Part shown: piece after piece, positions 17,401 to 26,700 of the stretch
Numbering within the stretch: the stretch's first letter is position 1
How the letters are laid out: the number at the start of each line of letters is the position of its first letter
From: Geothrix sp. 21YS21S-4
Lineage (GTDB): Bacteria > Acidobacteriota > Holophagae > Holophagales > Holophagaceae
Reading direction: 5' to 3'
NCBI RefSeq assembly: GCF_030845995.1
Contig: NZ_CP132719.1
Span: 558,001 to 622,000 of the forward strand
Length of the DNA: 64,000 nt
Notes under the pieces: model-generated
Database searches by the model: none
Told to the model about the DNA's origin: nothing
Seen by the model: the letters and a program-made list of their open reading frames with translations, nothing else
Translations under genes and position numbers: made by a program

Positions 17401-20338
17401 TACCGTCGATATGGAGGCTTGGCTCCAAGAGGCGACTCAAGATCCCGATCCCTCCCTTCAGCTCCCAACCGGCTGGCCAGTCTCGCCGGAAGAATGGGAG
17501 ATTTTCCGGCGACGCGTTCAGCTCCGCCCCCTCAAGGTCCTGGGAACCGTGGACCTGAGTCAGACTGCCCTTAAGAAAACAGCGTCCATATCCCAGTCGA
17601 AAGCAAATGGCCGCATCCCCATCGAGAGTGCACCCAATCCTGTCGACCTGAAGCGGCACTATGCCGTGAAGGCGCTGAAAGAAAAAGGGAGTTCCCAGTC
17701 CATCGCGGCCAAGAAATGGCTGGCGGACTTGGCCCCGCAGACGAAGGCCGCTGCTACGGTGGCAGCGGCAGCGGTAGACCGAATGGTGATGCTGCGCATG
17801 GGATACAACTCCAGCCCTGATGAGAACCGGAAAGACGTGCTTCACCGGGCGGCCCTCGTGCATCTCGCCAGTACGTCGAGTGGGGCAGATTTGACGGTCA
17901 CCGATCCCGCCATGCTATGGCCGGCACGGCCACCAGCGACAATGACCGTGAGTTGGAATCGCGCCCAGGCCACTCCGAAACTGGGAGGCGGAGTTCGTGT
18001 GAAGCGCATCATCAGCTTTGATGGACAGCGGCGCTACACCACCGGCTATAGCTATACAGATTTTGTGGACGGTGTGTGGACCTCCAGCGGCGTAGCTGCG
18101 CAGGAACCGCCCCCATTCGGCTTCTCCCTGCAGGATGACCGCGTGATCCAGACGGAGAAAGGCGGCTGGGCCAATGAAGGAGGAGGAGGCATCACTCACA
18201 GCCGCGTGATCGTGAGGCATTCCTGGACGGACGATCCCTATCCCGCCGGGGTTCAGCCGATCCAGCGGGGTGGAAACGCACAGCGGGTTTCCACGCCCAT
18301 GGGAGAAACGGTCTATCGCTTTCTCTCTCCTCGTGATCTTCCTCATTTTCAGCGTGAAGCTGAATTTGTGAATACCGTACGCGCAAACGGAAAAGTCATG
18401 ACCAATAGCGTGCGGATGACCGAAATCTTCAACGTGGGTTCGTGGTGGGGCCAGTTGCTGTGGAGAGAGGATCGAGATGCGCTGGGTCGTCCGCTCACCC
18501 GGACCGAAAACCGTTTCACACAGTTGGAAGGCTATCTCCGCGCTTTGCCTGTCGGCATGAGCGCAGGGACGGACGAGGATCGGGAGCGGCTGGGGGGTAA
18601 TGCTCCTCGGCCCGACATGACCTATTCCTGGTCTGGAGATCCGGCCTTAGGAAACACTCTGCCCCGCTTGGTGGAACGTAATCCAGCCCATCCGGAAGGG
18701 ACCGTCGGGCAATCCTTCCCCAGCGACTCTCCAGGCTACTTGAATGCCTCTATTAACGTGACGGTCATGAACGCCCAGACCTCGTCCACGACGCGGGTGA
18801 TCACCTCCCGCGACACCGTAACACCTACGTTAAGCCAGCAGGTCCAGAACAATCGCCGTTCCCTCTGGATGGGCGACGATCCACCGGAAAGAGAAGTGGT
18901 GGAAACGGGATGGCACAGCTCGCTTGTGGGTGTGCGGGAGATCAGTTTGGCTCCTCTGATCTCCGAAGTTCGGACGTATGGTGAAGGGCTGCGCCTTCTC
19001 ACCGTGCTTCGCCATACCCGCTTCGATCGCCGTACGGGCGCGTCTCTAGAAACCTGGCAGCGCGGACGCCGGGTCGAGACCGTGCCCTCTTCGGAGCGCT
19101 CGACGGAGATGATTCCGAATCCCCGTGGGGGGCAATCCCTTCCCTTTATCCGGAATCGGTTCGAGAAGGACGGTGGAGATCCTTTCAATTACCACGAGAA
19201 GATCGTGAACCGCATCTGGCCAGCGTACTGGGTCTATCCCGCCATGGATCAGGACCCTGAGCCTGACCAGGCGATCGCGGGCTGGAATCCACCCGTGAAG
19301 GGTTTCGGTCACGCCCTCAGCCAGATTGCCCAGAGAACGACCCTTCGGATCTCCCCCACTGGTGCGGAAACATTCCTGAACAGCAAGATCGATACTTGGC
19401 AGCAGCCGGAGGACGTAGACCGGAAGCCCGGAGCTTGGTTCAAGGGTGGGGAGTTCGTGTGGAATGGTATGGGAACGGGAGCTGCGCCCCCTGTCTTTGG
19501 GGAAGCGAGCTCTCCGAGGTGGGGCTGGACTCCAAAGGACCTGGATTCAGGAAGCGGAAGCTGGGCATCGCGGGTCCAGCCTTTCAAGGATGCCAACTGG
19601 TTGATGGCAGGAGCCACCACCATCTATGACGCCTTTGCCCATGCGTTGGAGGCGATCGATGGGGATGGTGTCTTCGGATGCAGCGTCTATGGATACCCCT
19701 ACGGAGAGGCGACATTGCCTGCTGGGAACCTCCCCATTGCAAAATTCGGAAACGCCCGGTATCAAGAGGTCCGCTACTACAACTTCGAAGATCCGAAGGG
19801 TCGCCAAGTAGGCGCTCCTGCTTGCAATCGCCGGAGCGATGACGCGGATCCAAGAGTGCGGTTGGCCACTGCCTATACGGGAGGGGGTGCGTATTTTGGC
19901 ACCCACACTTTTGGCATTCCCGCTGCCCCGAGTGGCATGGCTGATGAAGGCTATGAATTCCGAGCCTTCGTCAAAGTGGCGACGGCTTCAGCCGCCGAGG
20001 GGGCCCTCAGTGGGGCGGCGATCCATTGGAAGAAGGCTGTTCCCGCCGAAGGCGGCTGGTGGCTCCTTCGAGCACGGGTGGATTCGGGCGCAACCGCCAC
20101 GCTGTCCAATGTGCTGATGGACGATGTGTCTATTTTCCCGTGGCGTCGAAACGGGGCACCCGTCTCCATAAGCCACTTCACGTACGATCCAACCTGCGGC
20201 CTCGTGACGAGCATTACCGGTTCCAATGGACGAACGACTCGCTATCGCTATGACGGTCTCGGTCGTCTGATCGCGACCTACGACCCCTATGGGCAGGCCT
20301 CTTCGGCCACCCAATACCGCCATGCCGCGCAGCAGTAG
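14411..20338 (+). CDS. Giant exported Rhs-family protein, component 1 (1975 aa)
   Basis: The first of three consecutive Rhs-type giants. The N-terminus is long and basic, followed by a hydrophobic export segment (RLIALVLVVLMIQDQGSLLW, about 36-55). The next part is the hallmark of Rhs/TcB-like shells: NLASGDFAYTIPVINVPG, PLALSYHAGI and ASWVGLGWNLQPGSISRAVRG. A Gly/Ser/Ala-rich beta region (about 180-260) and a long region of beta-rich Rhs-like sequence follow. Near the C-terminus are a carbohydrate-binding-like beta-sandwich stretch (GYEFRAFVKVATA ... LMDDVSIFPW) and a final YD-repeat (TTRYRYDGLGRLIATYDPYGQ). It stops there, with no core and no toxin. GGAG lies six bases before the first ATG; nearby in-frame ATGs at 14414 and 14420 are possible. 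Function by itself is unknown. Confidence 0.85.
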   Translation: MMGMEQFQGTRTFAARLCGRAERLWRLTLCDRPVRRLIALVLVVLMIQDQGSLLWQSLRAETGGATAPEVTKFEPVNTTDLVNLASGDFAYTIPVINVPGPEGGYPLALSYHAGIQHGEDASWVGLGWNLQPGSISRAVRGYPDDFKGVGIDTNYRSNVYETYSVGVTFCFIEAGVSYTSFKGFGGSIGLSVGVGVYAGPFSASASVGVSVNFAPGGGVSYTASANASVSGPGFSAGLNASMDLASGGVSLSKNAGVSLNLDSFKRSGSGPTSTQTNLSEAASSLATKNDFGGASGSFGSYSGGGQHSQTIGIGFSIGVVGIHASYTRSWLDKTDTEKAYGYYYHTEINAEDERVNEWTMESDPAAMRDDSEKHALASGLHYLPSNDGYAVMAEGTGGGLKLTRGEDRVYRPRRVVKDKWDEGRDWPWGTETPVPAKFKPRFVFLGDNTESIQPDYVGMDQVGFKSLLNQRLAESQRLSLGDLDALQQLVLGKTFKKGSRFVKESLDGSGHFAAFDVWETDGKRYTFGEPVWHWESESLSANKQDLVGEWLRSKVNNPGNYAYAWYLSELKYPDYWDADEDGKLSDGDHGGWVRFSYALAANRYKWSSSVDGRMNDGPVNRIDALGKDKAGMMFSMQSGFKQIKYLSRIETATHVAHFVTSPRKDGQQIGGSTTPLSIGTVSGNSGTYTLSTSSDGLERLGVQLNFADAVWHVDASDVHTVTSGICEGELTGTETSTYLGTSVTMVLNGVPVKTAAIRRSRTFAAGASHPGPQTPTPLKAKLEADGKRALSDQEPPVCETSVTTRFEVQILRKDQFWGDPVSQEGFRDLARQWDEQVVGKPALVSDGAMQRLDDIYLVEKATGQVVKQVHFDYTYELQQGVPNSSGGGKLTLKAVWTYGRDGKAGSAVLPPYRFEYAFNPAWGDKYKYDRWGFYKRDGGLWNHRDVNGDDQAAWSLTRVTLPSGGTLDVQYEPKDYTYVQDRIPQNSRAYAAQDVSYTVDMEAWLQEATQDPDPSLQLPTGWPVSPEEWEIFRRRVQLRPLKVLGTVDLSQTALKKTASISQSKANGRIPIESAPNPVDLKRHYAVKALKEKGSSQSIAAKKWLADLAPQTKAAATVAAAAVDRMVMLRMGYNSSPDENRKDVLHRAALVHLASTSSGADLTVTDPAMLWPARPPATMTVSWNRAQATPKLGGGVRVKRIISFDGQRRYTTGYSYTDFVDGVWTSSGVAAQEPPPFGFSLQDDRVIQTEKGGWANEGGGGITHSRVIVRHSWTDDPYPAGVQPIQRGGNAQRVSTPMGETVYRFLSPRDLPHFQREAEFVNTVRANGKVMTNSVRMTEIFNVGSWWGQLLWREDRDALGRPLTRTENRFTQLEGYLRALPVGMSAGTDEDRERLGGNAPRPDMTYSWSGDPALGNTLPRLVERNPAHPEGTVGQSFPSDSPGYLNASINVTVMNAQTSSTTRVITSRDTVTPTLSQQVQNNRRSLWMGDDPPEREVVETGWHSSLVGVREISLAPLISEVRTYGEGLRLLTVLRHTRFDRRTGASLETWQRGRRVETVPSSERSTEMIPNPRGGQSLPFIRNRFEKDGGDPFNYHEKIVNRIWPAYWVYPAMDQDPEPDQAIAGWNPPVKGFGHALSQIAQRTTLRISPTGAETFLNSKIDTWQQPEDVDRKPGAWFKGGEFVWNGMGTGAAPPVFGEASSPRWGWTPKDLDSGSGSWASRVQPFKDANWLMAGATTIYDAFAHALEAIDGDGVFGCSVYGYPYGEATLPAGNLPIAKFGNARYQEVRYYNFEDPKGRQVGAPACNRRSDDADPRVRLATAYTGGGAYFGTHTFGIPAAPSGMADEGYEFRAFVKVATASAAEGALSGAAIHWKKAVPAEGGWWLLRARVDSGATATLSNVLMDDVSIFPWRRNGAPVSISHFTYDPTCGLVTSITGSNGRTTRYRYDGLGRLIATYDPYGQASSATQYRHAAQQ

Positions 20339-20350
20339 GCGCAGGAGAAG

Positions 20351-23300
20351 ATGATGAGAACCCGCATTCGGCCTCTCCCTTCGTTCCTGTGCTTCCTGGT
20401 CGCCCAGACCGTCGTGGGGCAGGTGGCCTTCGAGCCGCGGAGAATTTGTCGGGAATTCGCCGGTGACGTTCCAATGCTGTGGACGCTCGAAGGCACCGGC
20501 AGTTTGAAGTCGGTGACGCTTCGCATTGTGGATGAAGCAGGGAGGGAGGTCGCTCCCAGTCGAAACCTGGTGCCTGTGCGCATGGGATCCAACCGTTATC
20601 AGGTCACCGACCTGTGGCGGCCTGCGGAGGCATGCAAGACCTGGCTCGAAGGAAGCTATGTCTTGGAATGGGACCTCCGCTGGGAACGAGAGGGCGGCGG
20701 TGTTCGTCCAGAGCGCCTAGAAACAGGATTCCGCTTGGAGGAGACGGGAGGAGGATGGCTCCAAAGGGCCTATCTCACCCAGGATGGAAGTGAGCGCTTG
20801 GTGGGAAGCGGCGATTGGCCGTCGACAGGCGCCTACGCGCTTCGGTTGGAACAAGCATCGACGCTGCGGCGAGTCCGTTATCAGGTCATTGATGGGGATA
20901 CGGAAAAACCATTGCGCGCTTGGACGGAGCTTCCGCTCGACAAGGGAAGCGTCTGGAGCCTTCCGGGAGACGGTCGGTGGGGGAATGGGGCCAAGGTCCT
21001 GTGGCTCTGGATCGAGCGCGGGGATGGAAGCTCCACTGTACTGACTCAGGAAATCGGCGGGAAGGGACAGGGGGGCATTACGGGAGGTGCGGGCACCATC
21101 AGCATCCAGCCCGTGTCGGCTTCTGCGGTGCTCCAGGGAGGCCGGGCGTCCTTGGTGAAACGTTCCCTCGCGGCGACTGCTTCCGAGTTGATCGAAAAGA
21201 TGGATTCTCCGTCGCTTCCTGGTGGATGGGCTGCTTCCAACCGGGTGGCCACGGTCCAGGTGGGTTACCTCGATGAGGAACGGGGGACGAAAAATCCGGA
21301 TGGTTCCGTTCGTCTGTGGCCATCTTTGGACAATCGGCCCATCAGCTTGTCTGTGGAAGGAAGCGATCTTTTAGCTAAGCCGGTCTTTAGCGTTTCCTAC
21401 CTCCTGGACGAGCGGGCCGGAAGCGCGGGACGAGACCCGCTCGACATCGCGTTCCTCGCGGTGGGTACTGCCAGTGGACCGAGTTTCCCCCCTGGTGCCA
21501 AGCAGCTTCAGGTAGGGGGCGTCACCACGCCGGTGGTGTTCAAGGCTGGGCATATGGAGGATTTCCTGGGCAAGCCTCTGGTGGGGGGCTACGGTTGGGC
21601 TGCTTCGGATGCGAGCGGTGTCGTCCAAAGCGCTCAGGGTTGGGTGCGTAGCCTACCGGGAGAGCCTTCTGTCGGCTTGGATGCCATCAAAAAAGCCGCG
21701 GTCCTTCGTGCTCGGATCATCGAGGATGCCATGAGCGATGCGGCCTATGCGGGCGACAAAGCGCAGGTTCGCCTGAACGAACAGCGTCAGCCCTTTGGCA
21801 TCACCCTGGCCTCCCAGGATCCGACGGGTCGCCCTGTTCTTTCCCGGCCCTTGGGAGCCCGCTTCGAACCCGGGGAAGTTCTTCCCTTTGGGGAGATCAA
21901 AGCGCAGAAGCAACAGTGGACACAGACTTTTGATGGGTCGACGCTTCCTCTTGGGATAACGGCAGATGGGCATTGGGGTTGGGACACCACCGATTCTCAA
22001 CCGGCCCTCGTTCTGCAGCCGCAGGAGAGCTATCTCGCCTCATGGGACGACCGTGACGAGAATGGCCAGACCCACCCTTACACACAGACCTACGAAGAAC
22101 CTTGCGGCCAGGTTCAGTTGCCCATCGGGCTGGTCTATCCCCAGGCTCAAATCAGTTTGAGCATCCAGATCAGTGGTCCTTTCGAGGCCAAATGGGTGGT
22201 AGACGGCCAGGAGCAGACCGCTGCTGTGGATTCGGGGGGGCATCTTGACACGGCTTGGCTGACGACTCGGGATATTCCTGTTCGGCTTGCTCTGCGCATT
22301 CGGAACAGTCGTGTCATCGACCAGAACGGAGCTGTCCGTCCCGAGGATGCGGTCCGAATCAATCAATTCAGCATGGATTCTAATTTGGGCATGGCCGGCC
22401 TCGAAATTGACGAGGACCGCCTCGATGCTCTGACCTCCTCTCGAGTGCCGGGATTTACATACACCCAGTACGGAACGGTGGAGATCGAGGGGCAGGGGAC
22501 ATGCACGGTCAGCATGGTGACGGACCCCGACGGGTCCGCCGTTGCGGAAGTGAAAGATCCGGAAGGAAGGACGGTCTACAAGATCGTGAACCCGACCCGG
22601 ACCTACACGGATCAATTCCGGGATTTCCGGGGAAAGGCATTTCTTCCCGCCGCTCCCCGTCATCGCGGAGCCGTCGTTCAGGCGGAGCCTATGCGGGCCG
22701 ATGTCCAGCAGGACTTGGTGACCCAATATGTGTTTGATTCGGAAGGTCATTTGAGGGTGGTGATTCCTCCCAAGGGCCTCACCTGGATAAGTGGGGAATG
22801 GGGATATGCCCCCGATCATGCTTTGCTCGTCGCGAGCCTTGCCTGGAATCCTTCGGCATCTGCTTCTCCCTCATTAACACCGCTCCCCTACGCCACTCAC
22901 AATGCCTACGACGCTTCCGGTCACCTTGTCGCCACGCACAATCCGGACGAAGGCATCACTCGCTTTTGGGTCGATCAGAAGGGGCGGGCCTATTACAGCC
23001 AGACCGAAGGGCAGCGCAGAAAATCTCCCCAAACCTGGACCCGGACCTACTACGACCAGATCTTCCGCGTGGTGGCGGTGGGAGAGACGACAGGAGCCCC
23101 TGGTACGAATTTCGAGATTGAAGGAGTGGTTCCGGCGAACGAAAGTGGCACGTCCTTTTCCGCATTGGCGACCGAAGGACTTTCACGAAACCTGTACGAT
23201 GCCTACGTGACCGGAGAGGACGACCCGTTGGCGGCCGCTTCGAATCTTCCACAGGCGGTGCGGGATCTACTCCCTGCCAAAGAGTTGTGGGAGCGCTTTC

Positions 23301-23707
23301 CGGATGGGCATCTGACGCTCACATTCGACGGAGCGACGCGCGAACGCTATTTCTACGATCAGGATGGTCGAGTCGTCATTCGGTGGGTAAGTCTCCTGGA
23401 CGGCCGTGGTGCGTGGCAGCATCACGCCGTCGGTATCTACTATGACTTTGCCGGGCGTGTGAAGCGGATCGTGTATCCGTCGGGCCCTAGCGGAGATCCG
23501 TTGCAAGTGGTCTATACCTACGATGAATTGGGCCGTTTGTTCGCCGTAGGCACTCTACAGGACAAAGCCTATTTCGCCCGCTATGCCTACCAGCCGACGG
23601 GAGAAATCCGGTCGGTGATCTACGGGCCGGGCGAAGGTTTTGTCGCCAAGCGCATGGTCCAGGACCCGCAGGGCTGGCTGCGTTCGTTGACCATCCAGGG
23701 CAAGTGA
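20351..23707 (+). CDS. Exported Rhs-family protein, component 2 (1118 aa)
   Basis: A signal peptide (LPSFLCFLVAQTVVGQVA) is followed by about 850 residues of unrecognised beta-rich sequence. After that come several YD/Rhs repeats: TQYVFDSEGHLRVVIPPKG, THNAYDASGHLVATHNPDEG, YFYDQDGRVVIRW, IYYDFAGRVKRIVYPSG and YTYDELGRLFAVGTL. The protein ends soon after the last repeats, with no Rhs-associated core and no toxin tail, so it looks like a middle section of an Rhs barrel encoded as a separate exported protein. AGGAG precedes the ATG; the gap to the previous gene is 12 bases and to the next 7. Confidence 0.85.
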   Translation: MMRTRIRPLPSFLCFLVAQTVVGQVAFEPRRICREFAGDVPMLWTLEGTGSLKSVTLRIVDEAGREVAPSRNLVPVRMGSNRYQVTDLWRPAEACKTWLEGSYVLEWDLRWEREGGGVRPERLETGFRLEETGGGWLQRAYLTQDGSERLVGSGDWPSTGAYALRLEQASTLRRVRYQVIDGDTEKPLRAWTELPLDKGSVWSLPGDGRWGNGAKVLWLWIERGDGSSTVLTQEIGGKGQGGITGGAGTISIQPVSASAVLQGGRASLVKRSLAATASELIEKMDSPSLPGGWAASNRVATVQVGYLDEERGTKNPDGSVRLWPSLDNRPISLSVEGSDLLAKPVFSVSYLLDERAGSAGRDPLDIAFLAVGTASGPSFPPGAKQLQVGGVTTPVVFKAGHMEDFLGKPLVGGYGWAASDASGVVQSAQGWVRSLPGEPSVGLDAIKKAAVLRARIIEDAMSDAAYAGDKAQVRLNEQRQPFGITLASQDPTGRPVLSRPLGARFEPGEVLPFGEIKAQKQQWTQTFDGSTLPLGITADGHWGWDTTDSQPALVLQPQESYLASWDDRDENGQTHPYTQTYEEPCGQVQLPIGLVYPQAQISLSIQISGPFEAKWVVDGQEQTAAVDSGGHLDTAWLTTRDIPVRLALRIRNSRVIDQNGAVRPEDAVRINQFSMDSNLGMAGLEIDEDRLDALTSSRVPGFTYTQYGTVEIEGQGTCTVSMVTDPDGSAVAEVKDPEGRTVYKIVNPTRTYTDQFRDFRGKAFLPAAPRHRGAVVQAEPMRADVQQDLVTQYVFDSEGHLRVVIPPKGLTWISGEWGYAPDHALLVASLAWNPSASASPSLTPLPYATHNAYDASGHLVATHNPDEGITRFWVDQKGRAYYSQTEGQRRKSPQTWTRTYYDQIFRVVAVGETTGAPGTNFEIEGVVPANESGTSFSALATEGLSRNLYDAYVTGEDDPLAAASNLPQAVRDLLPAKELWERFPDGHLTLTFDGATRERYFYDQDGRVVIRWVSLLDGRGAWQHHAVGIYYDFAGRVKRIVYPSGPSGDPLQVVYTYDELGRLFAVGTLQDKAYFARYAYQPTGEIRSVIYGPGEGFVAKRMVQDPQGWLRSLTIQGK

Positions 23708-23714
23708 GGGCGCG

Positions 23715-26700
23715 ATGAAGATGATGCGATTGGGATTGCGGGCTGCGGTCCTCACGTTGATTGGATTCCTCGGAACTGCTCTGGCGGCAGAACCTCTTCC
23801 TGTTTCCAGGATCGCAGTGATGCCTCCCGATCCCGGAGATGCCGAACCGGTCGGAGCCGATATCGAACCCCCAGGCCCCATCACAGTCAATGTAGGCCAG
23901 GCCATTTCGTTCTGGGGGGGCACGGACTACGGAAATGTCTTCAACTGGAATTTTGGGGATGGAACGACCGCGGTCGGTTCCACCGTCACCAAGACTTATG
24001 GCACGGGAGGGACCTACACCGTGACGTTGAGCGTCCGGCGTACGCCGGCCAATGTGAATTTCGTGGCTTCTTCGGCGACTGCGCGGGTGACCGTCATCGC
24101 TCCGGCCCCGCCTACCATCGGTAGCTTTGGCGCATCCCCTTCCGCCATTCTCCAAGGGCAATCTGCTACCTTGAGTTGGTCGGTGAGTGGCGCAACCTCC
24201 CTCAGCATTTCCGGGGTTGGAAGCGTGAGCGGGAGTTCGGTTTCCGTCGCGCCGGCGAATACCACCACTTATCGCCTTTCCGCGAGTAACGCCTATGGAA
24301 CCGTCACGGCGGATGCTACGGTGACGGTGAATCACTCCCCCGTGATCGGCGGGGGGCTGTCGGGGCGAACTCTCCCCGCTCTGGTTCCCGTCGACATCAC
24401 CTTGGCTGCGGCCTCGGATCCGGATGGGGACGGCGTCTCCTACAGTGCATGGGGATTGCCGCCGGGTTTGGCCTTCGATCCCGGAAGCCGCCGCATCACG
24501 GGGACGCCCACCACCCTCGCCTCCTATCCCAGTGGTTACACCATCACCTATTACGTGAGCGATGGGCGAGGGGGAACCGCTTCCCAGTCTGCCGTTTACT
24601 ACGTGGACGTTCCCCCACCTTCCATCAGCAGTTTCACGGCATCGCCCTCCCTCGTGCTGCTGGGCAATGGCACCACCCTCCAGTGGGGTGCGCAGTACGT
24701 CAGCAGTGCCTACGGAGGAAGTTATTCCGTCCAGATTCAAGGGGGCGGTTCCACTGGGATGGGTTTGGGACAGAGCGTGGTGATGACGCCTTCCCAGGCG
24801 ACCACCTACGTGCTTACCGCTTCCAACCGGTCCGGCTCTGCCACCGCCGCCGTTTCCGTGCAGGTAAACCGACCTCCCACATGGACGGCGATCCAGTCAG
24901 CCCAGGATTGGCCCGCAATGATTTCCATCGACCTCACGCTCCCTGCGGCGAGCGATCCGGATGGAGATGGAATTGGCTACGCCCTCTCCGGCACCCTTCC
25001 CCCGGGATTGACCTTTGATCCAGGCAGCCGCCGGATCACGGGAACGCTGGGGGGGACCAGCCCTTATCCGAGAACCTTTCCTCTCAGCTACCTCGCGACG
25101 GACACCCGTGGAGCGCAGATCTCCCAGTTGGTCTATTTGACAGTACATGCTCCCGCGCCGGTGATCACCTCGTTCACGGCTTCAGCCCCGGGCGTATCTG
25201 CCGGCACTTCCATCAGCGTCCAGAGCGGTCAGACCGTCAGTTTCAACTGGGCCGCCCAAAACGTGTCTAGCGCCACCGGCGGTAACTATAGCCTGGGTGA
25301 AGAGTCCCTGGCAGGTCTGCGCAGCCACCTCATTTCGGTTCCCATCGATGATCCTGGGGGAGGCGGGGGAGGTGGCGGTGGTGGCGGAGGGGGGACTACG
25401 GAACCTGGTACCTCTGCGAGCGCCATTCCCACCCGCAGCACGCGCTATATTTTGACGGCGCGGAACGACTCGGCCAGCGCTACCGCCCAGGTGATCGTCT
25501 ACGTCAACCGGGCTCCCTCCTTCAATGGAACCGTGTCCGCTCAAACCTGGCCAGGGCTTTCCGGTGTGGATGTCACGCTTCCTTCGGCGTCTGATCCGGA
25601 TGGTGACGGAATCGCCTATGGGCTTTCCGGCACCCTGCCGCCCGGGTTGGCCTTTGATCCTGCTTCTCGCAGGGTCTACGGCACGTTGAGCGCTTTGGGC
25701 AGTTATCCCTCCACCTTCTCTCTGACCTATTCCGCCAGCGACGGGAAAGGCGGCGGTGTCGCCCAGACGGCCACTTTCGTGGTCGACGTGCCAAAACCCA
25801 TCATCACGGCTTTCACGGCCCTCCCTTCGACGGTGGTCCAAGGGGGGGCATCCACGCTCCAGTGGAATGCCCAGTACGTGTCGACCTCTTATGGGGGGAA
25901 CTACAGCGTCCAGGTCCAAGGTCAGGGTGGCTCCACCAATGCCGGGATTGCGGTCAGCATGGGGGTGGCGCCCTCCCAGGCGACCACGTACGTACTCACG
26001 GCTTCCAATCGTTCCGGTTCGGCCACAGCCACCGTATTGGTCCAGGTGAATCGGCCCCCTATTTGGAACGCCACACTTCCCGCGCAAGCTTGGCCCGGCC
26101 AGACCTTCGTGGATCTCACGCTGCCGGGTGCGACGGATCCGGATGGGGATGCCATTTCCTATGCTCTGTCCGGAAGCCTGCCTGGCGGATTGACGTTCGA
26201 CTCAGCCAACCGCCGCGTGTACGGCACCCTATCCACCCAATCTGCTTATCCGGCGGGGTTCGCGCTGACTTATATCGCGACGGATGTCCGTGGCGCGCAG
26301 ATTAGTCAATCTCTTTCCTTTACGGTCAAGGCTCCCCTTCCCGTGATCACTTGGTTCGTGGCTTCGGCTTCGGGCGTTTCGGCCGCTCCCGCGATCACCA
26401 TCAATGCGGGGCAAGCCGTCAACCTGGCCTGGGCCGCCCAGAATGTGTCACTGGCGACCGGTGGGGGCTATGGTCTGGGAGAAGAGGCGCTGTCCACGCT
26501 GAAGGCGACAATCATCAACGTTCCCATCGACGATCCCGGCGGGGGAGGAAGTGGCGGCGGAGGGGGAGGCACGACCCCCACGGAGCCCAGCACGTCCACG
26601 ACCGTCACACCTTCAAGGAGCAGCCGCTACATTCTGACGGCCAGCAACGCGTCCGGTTCCGCCACAGCCCAAGTCACGGTTAACGTCAACCGTCCTCCGA

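Noticed and set aside
16625-19188. Several medium-length frames antisense or out of frame within the Rhs genes
   Set aside because: All lie inside the continuous 1975-aa frame, lack ribosome sites and show no domain.
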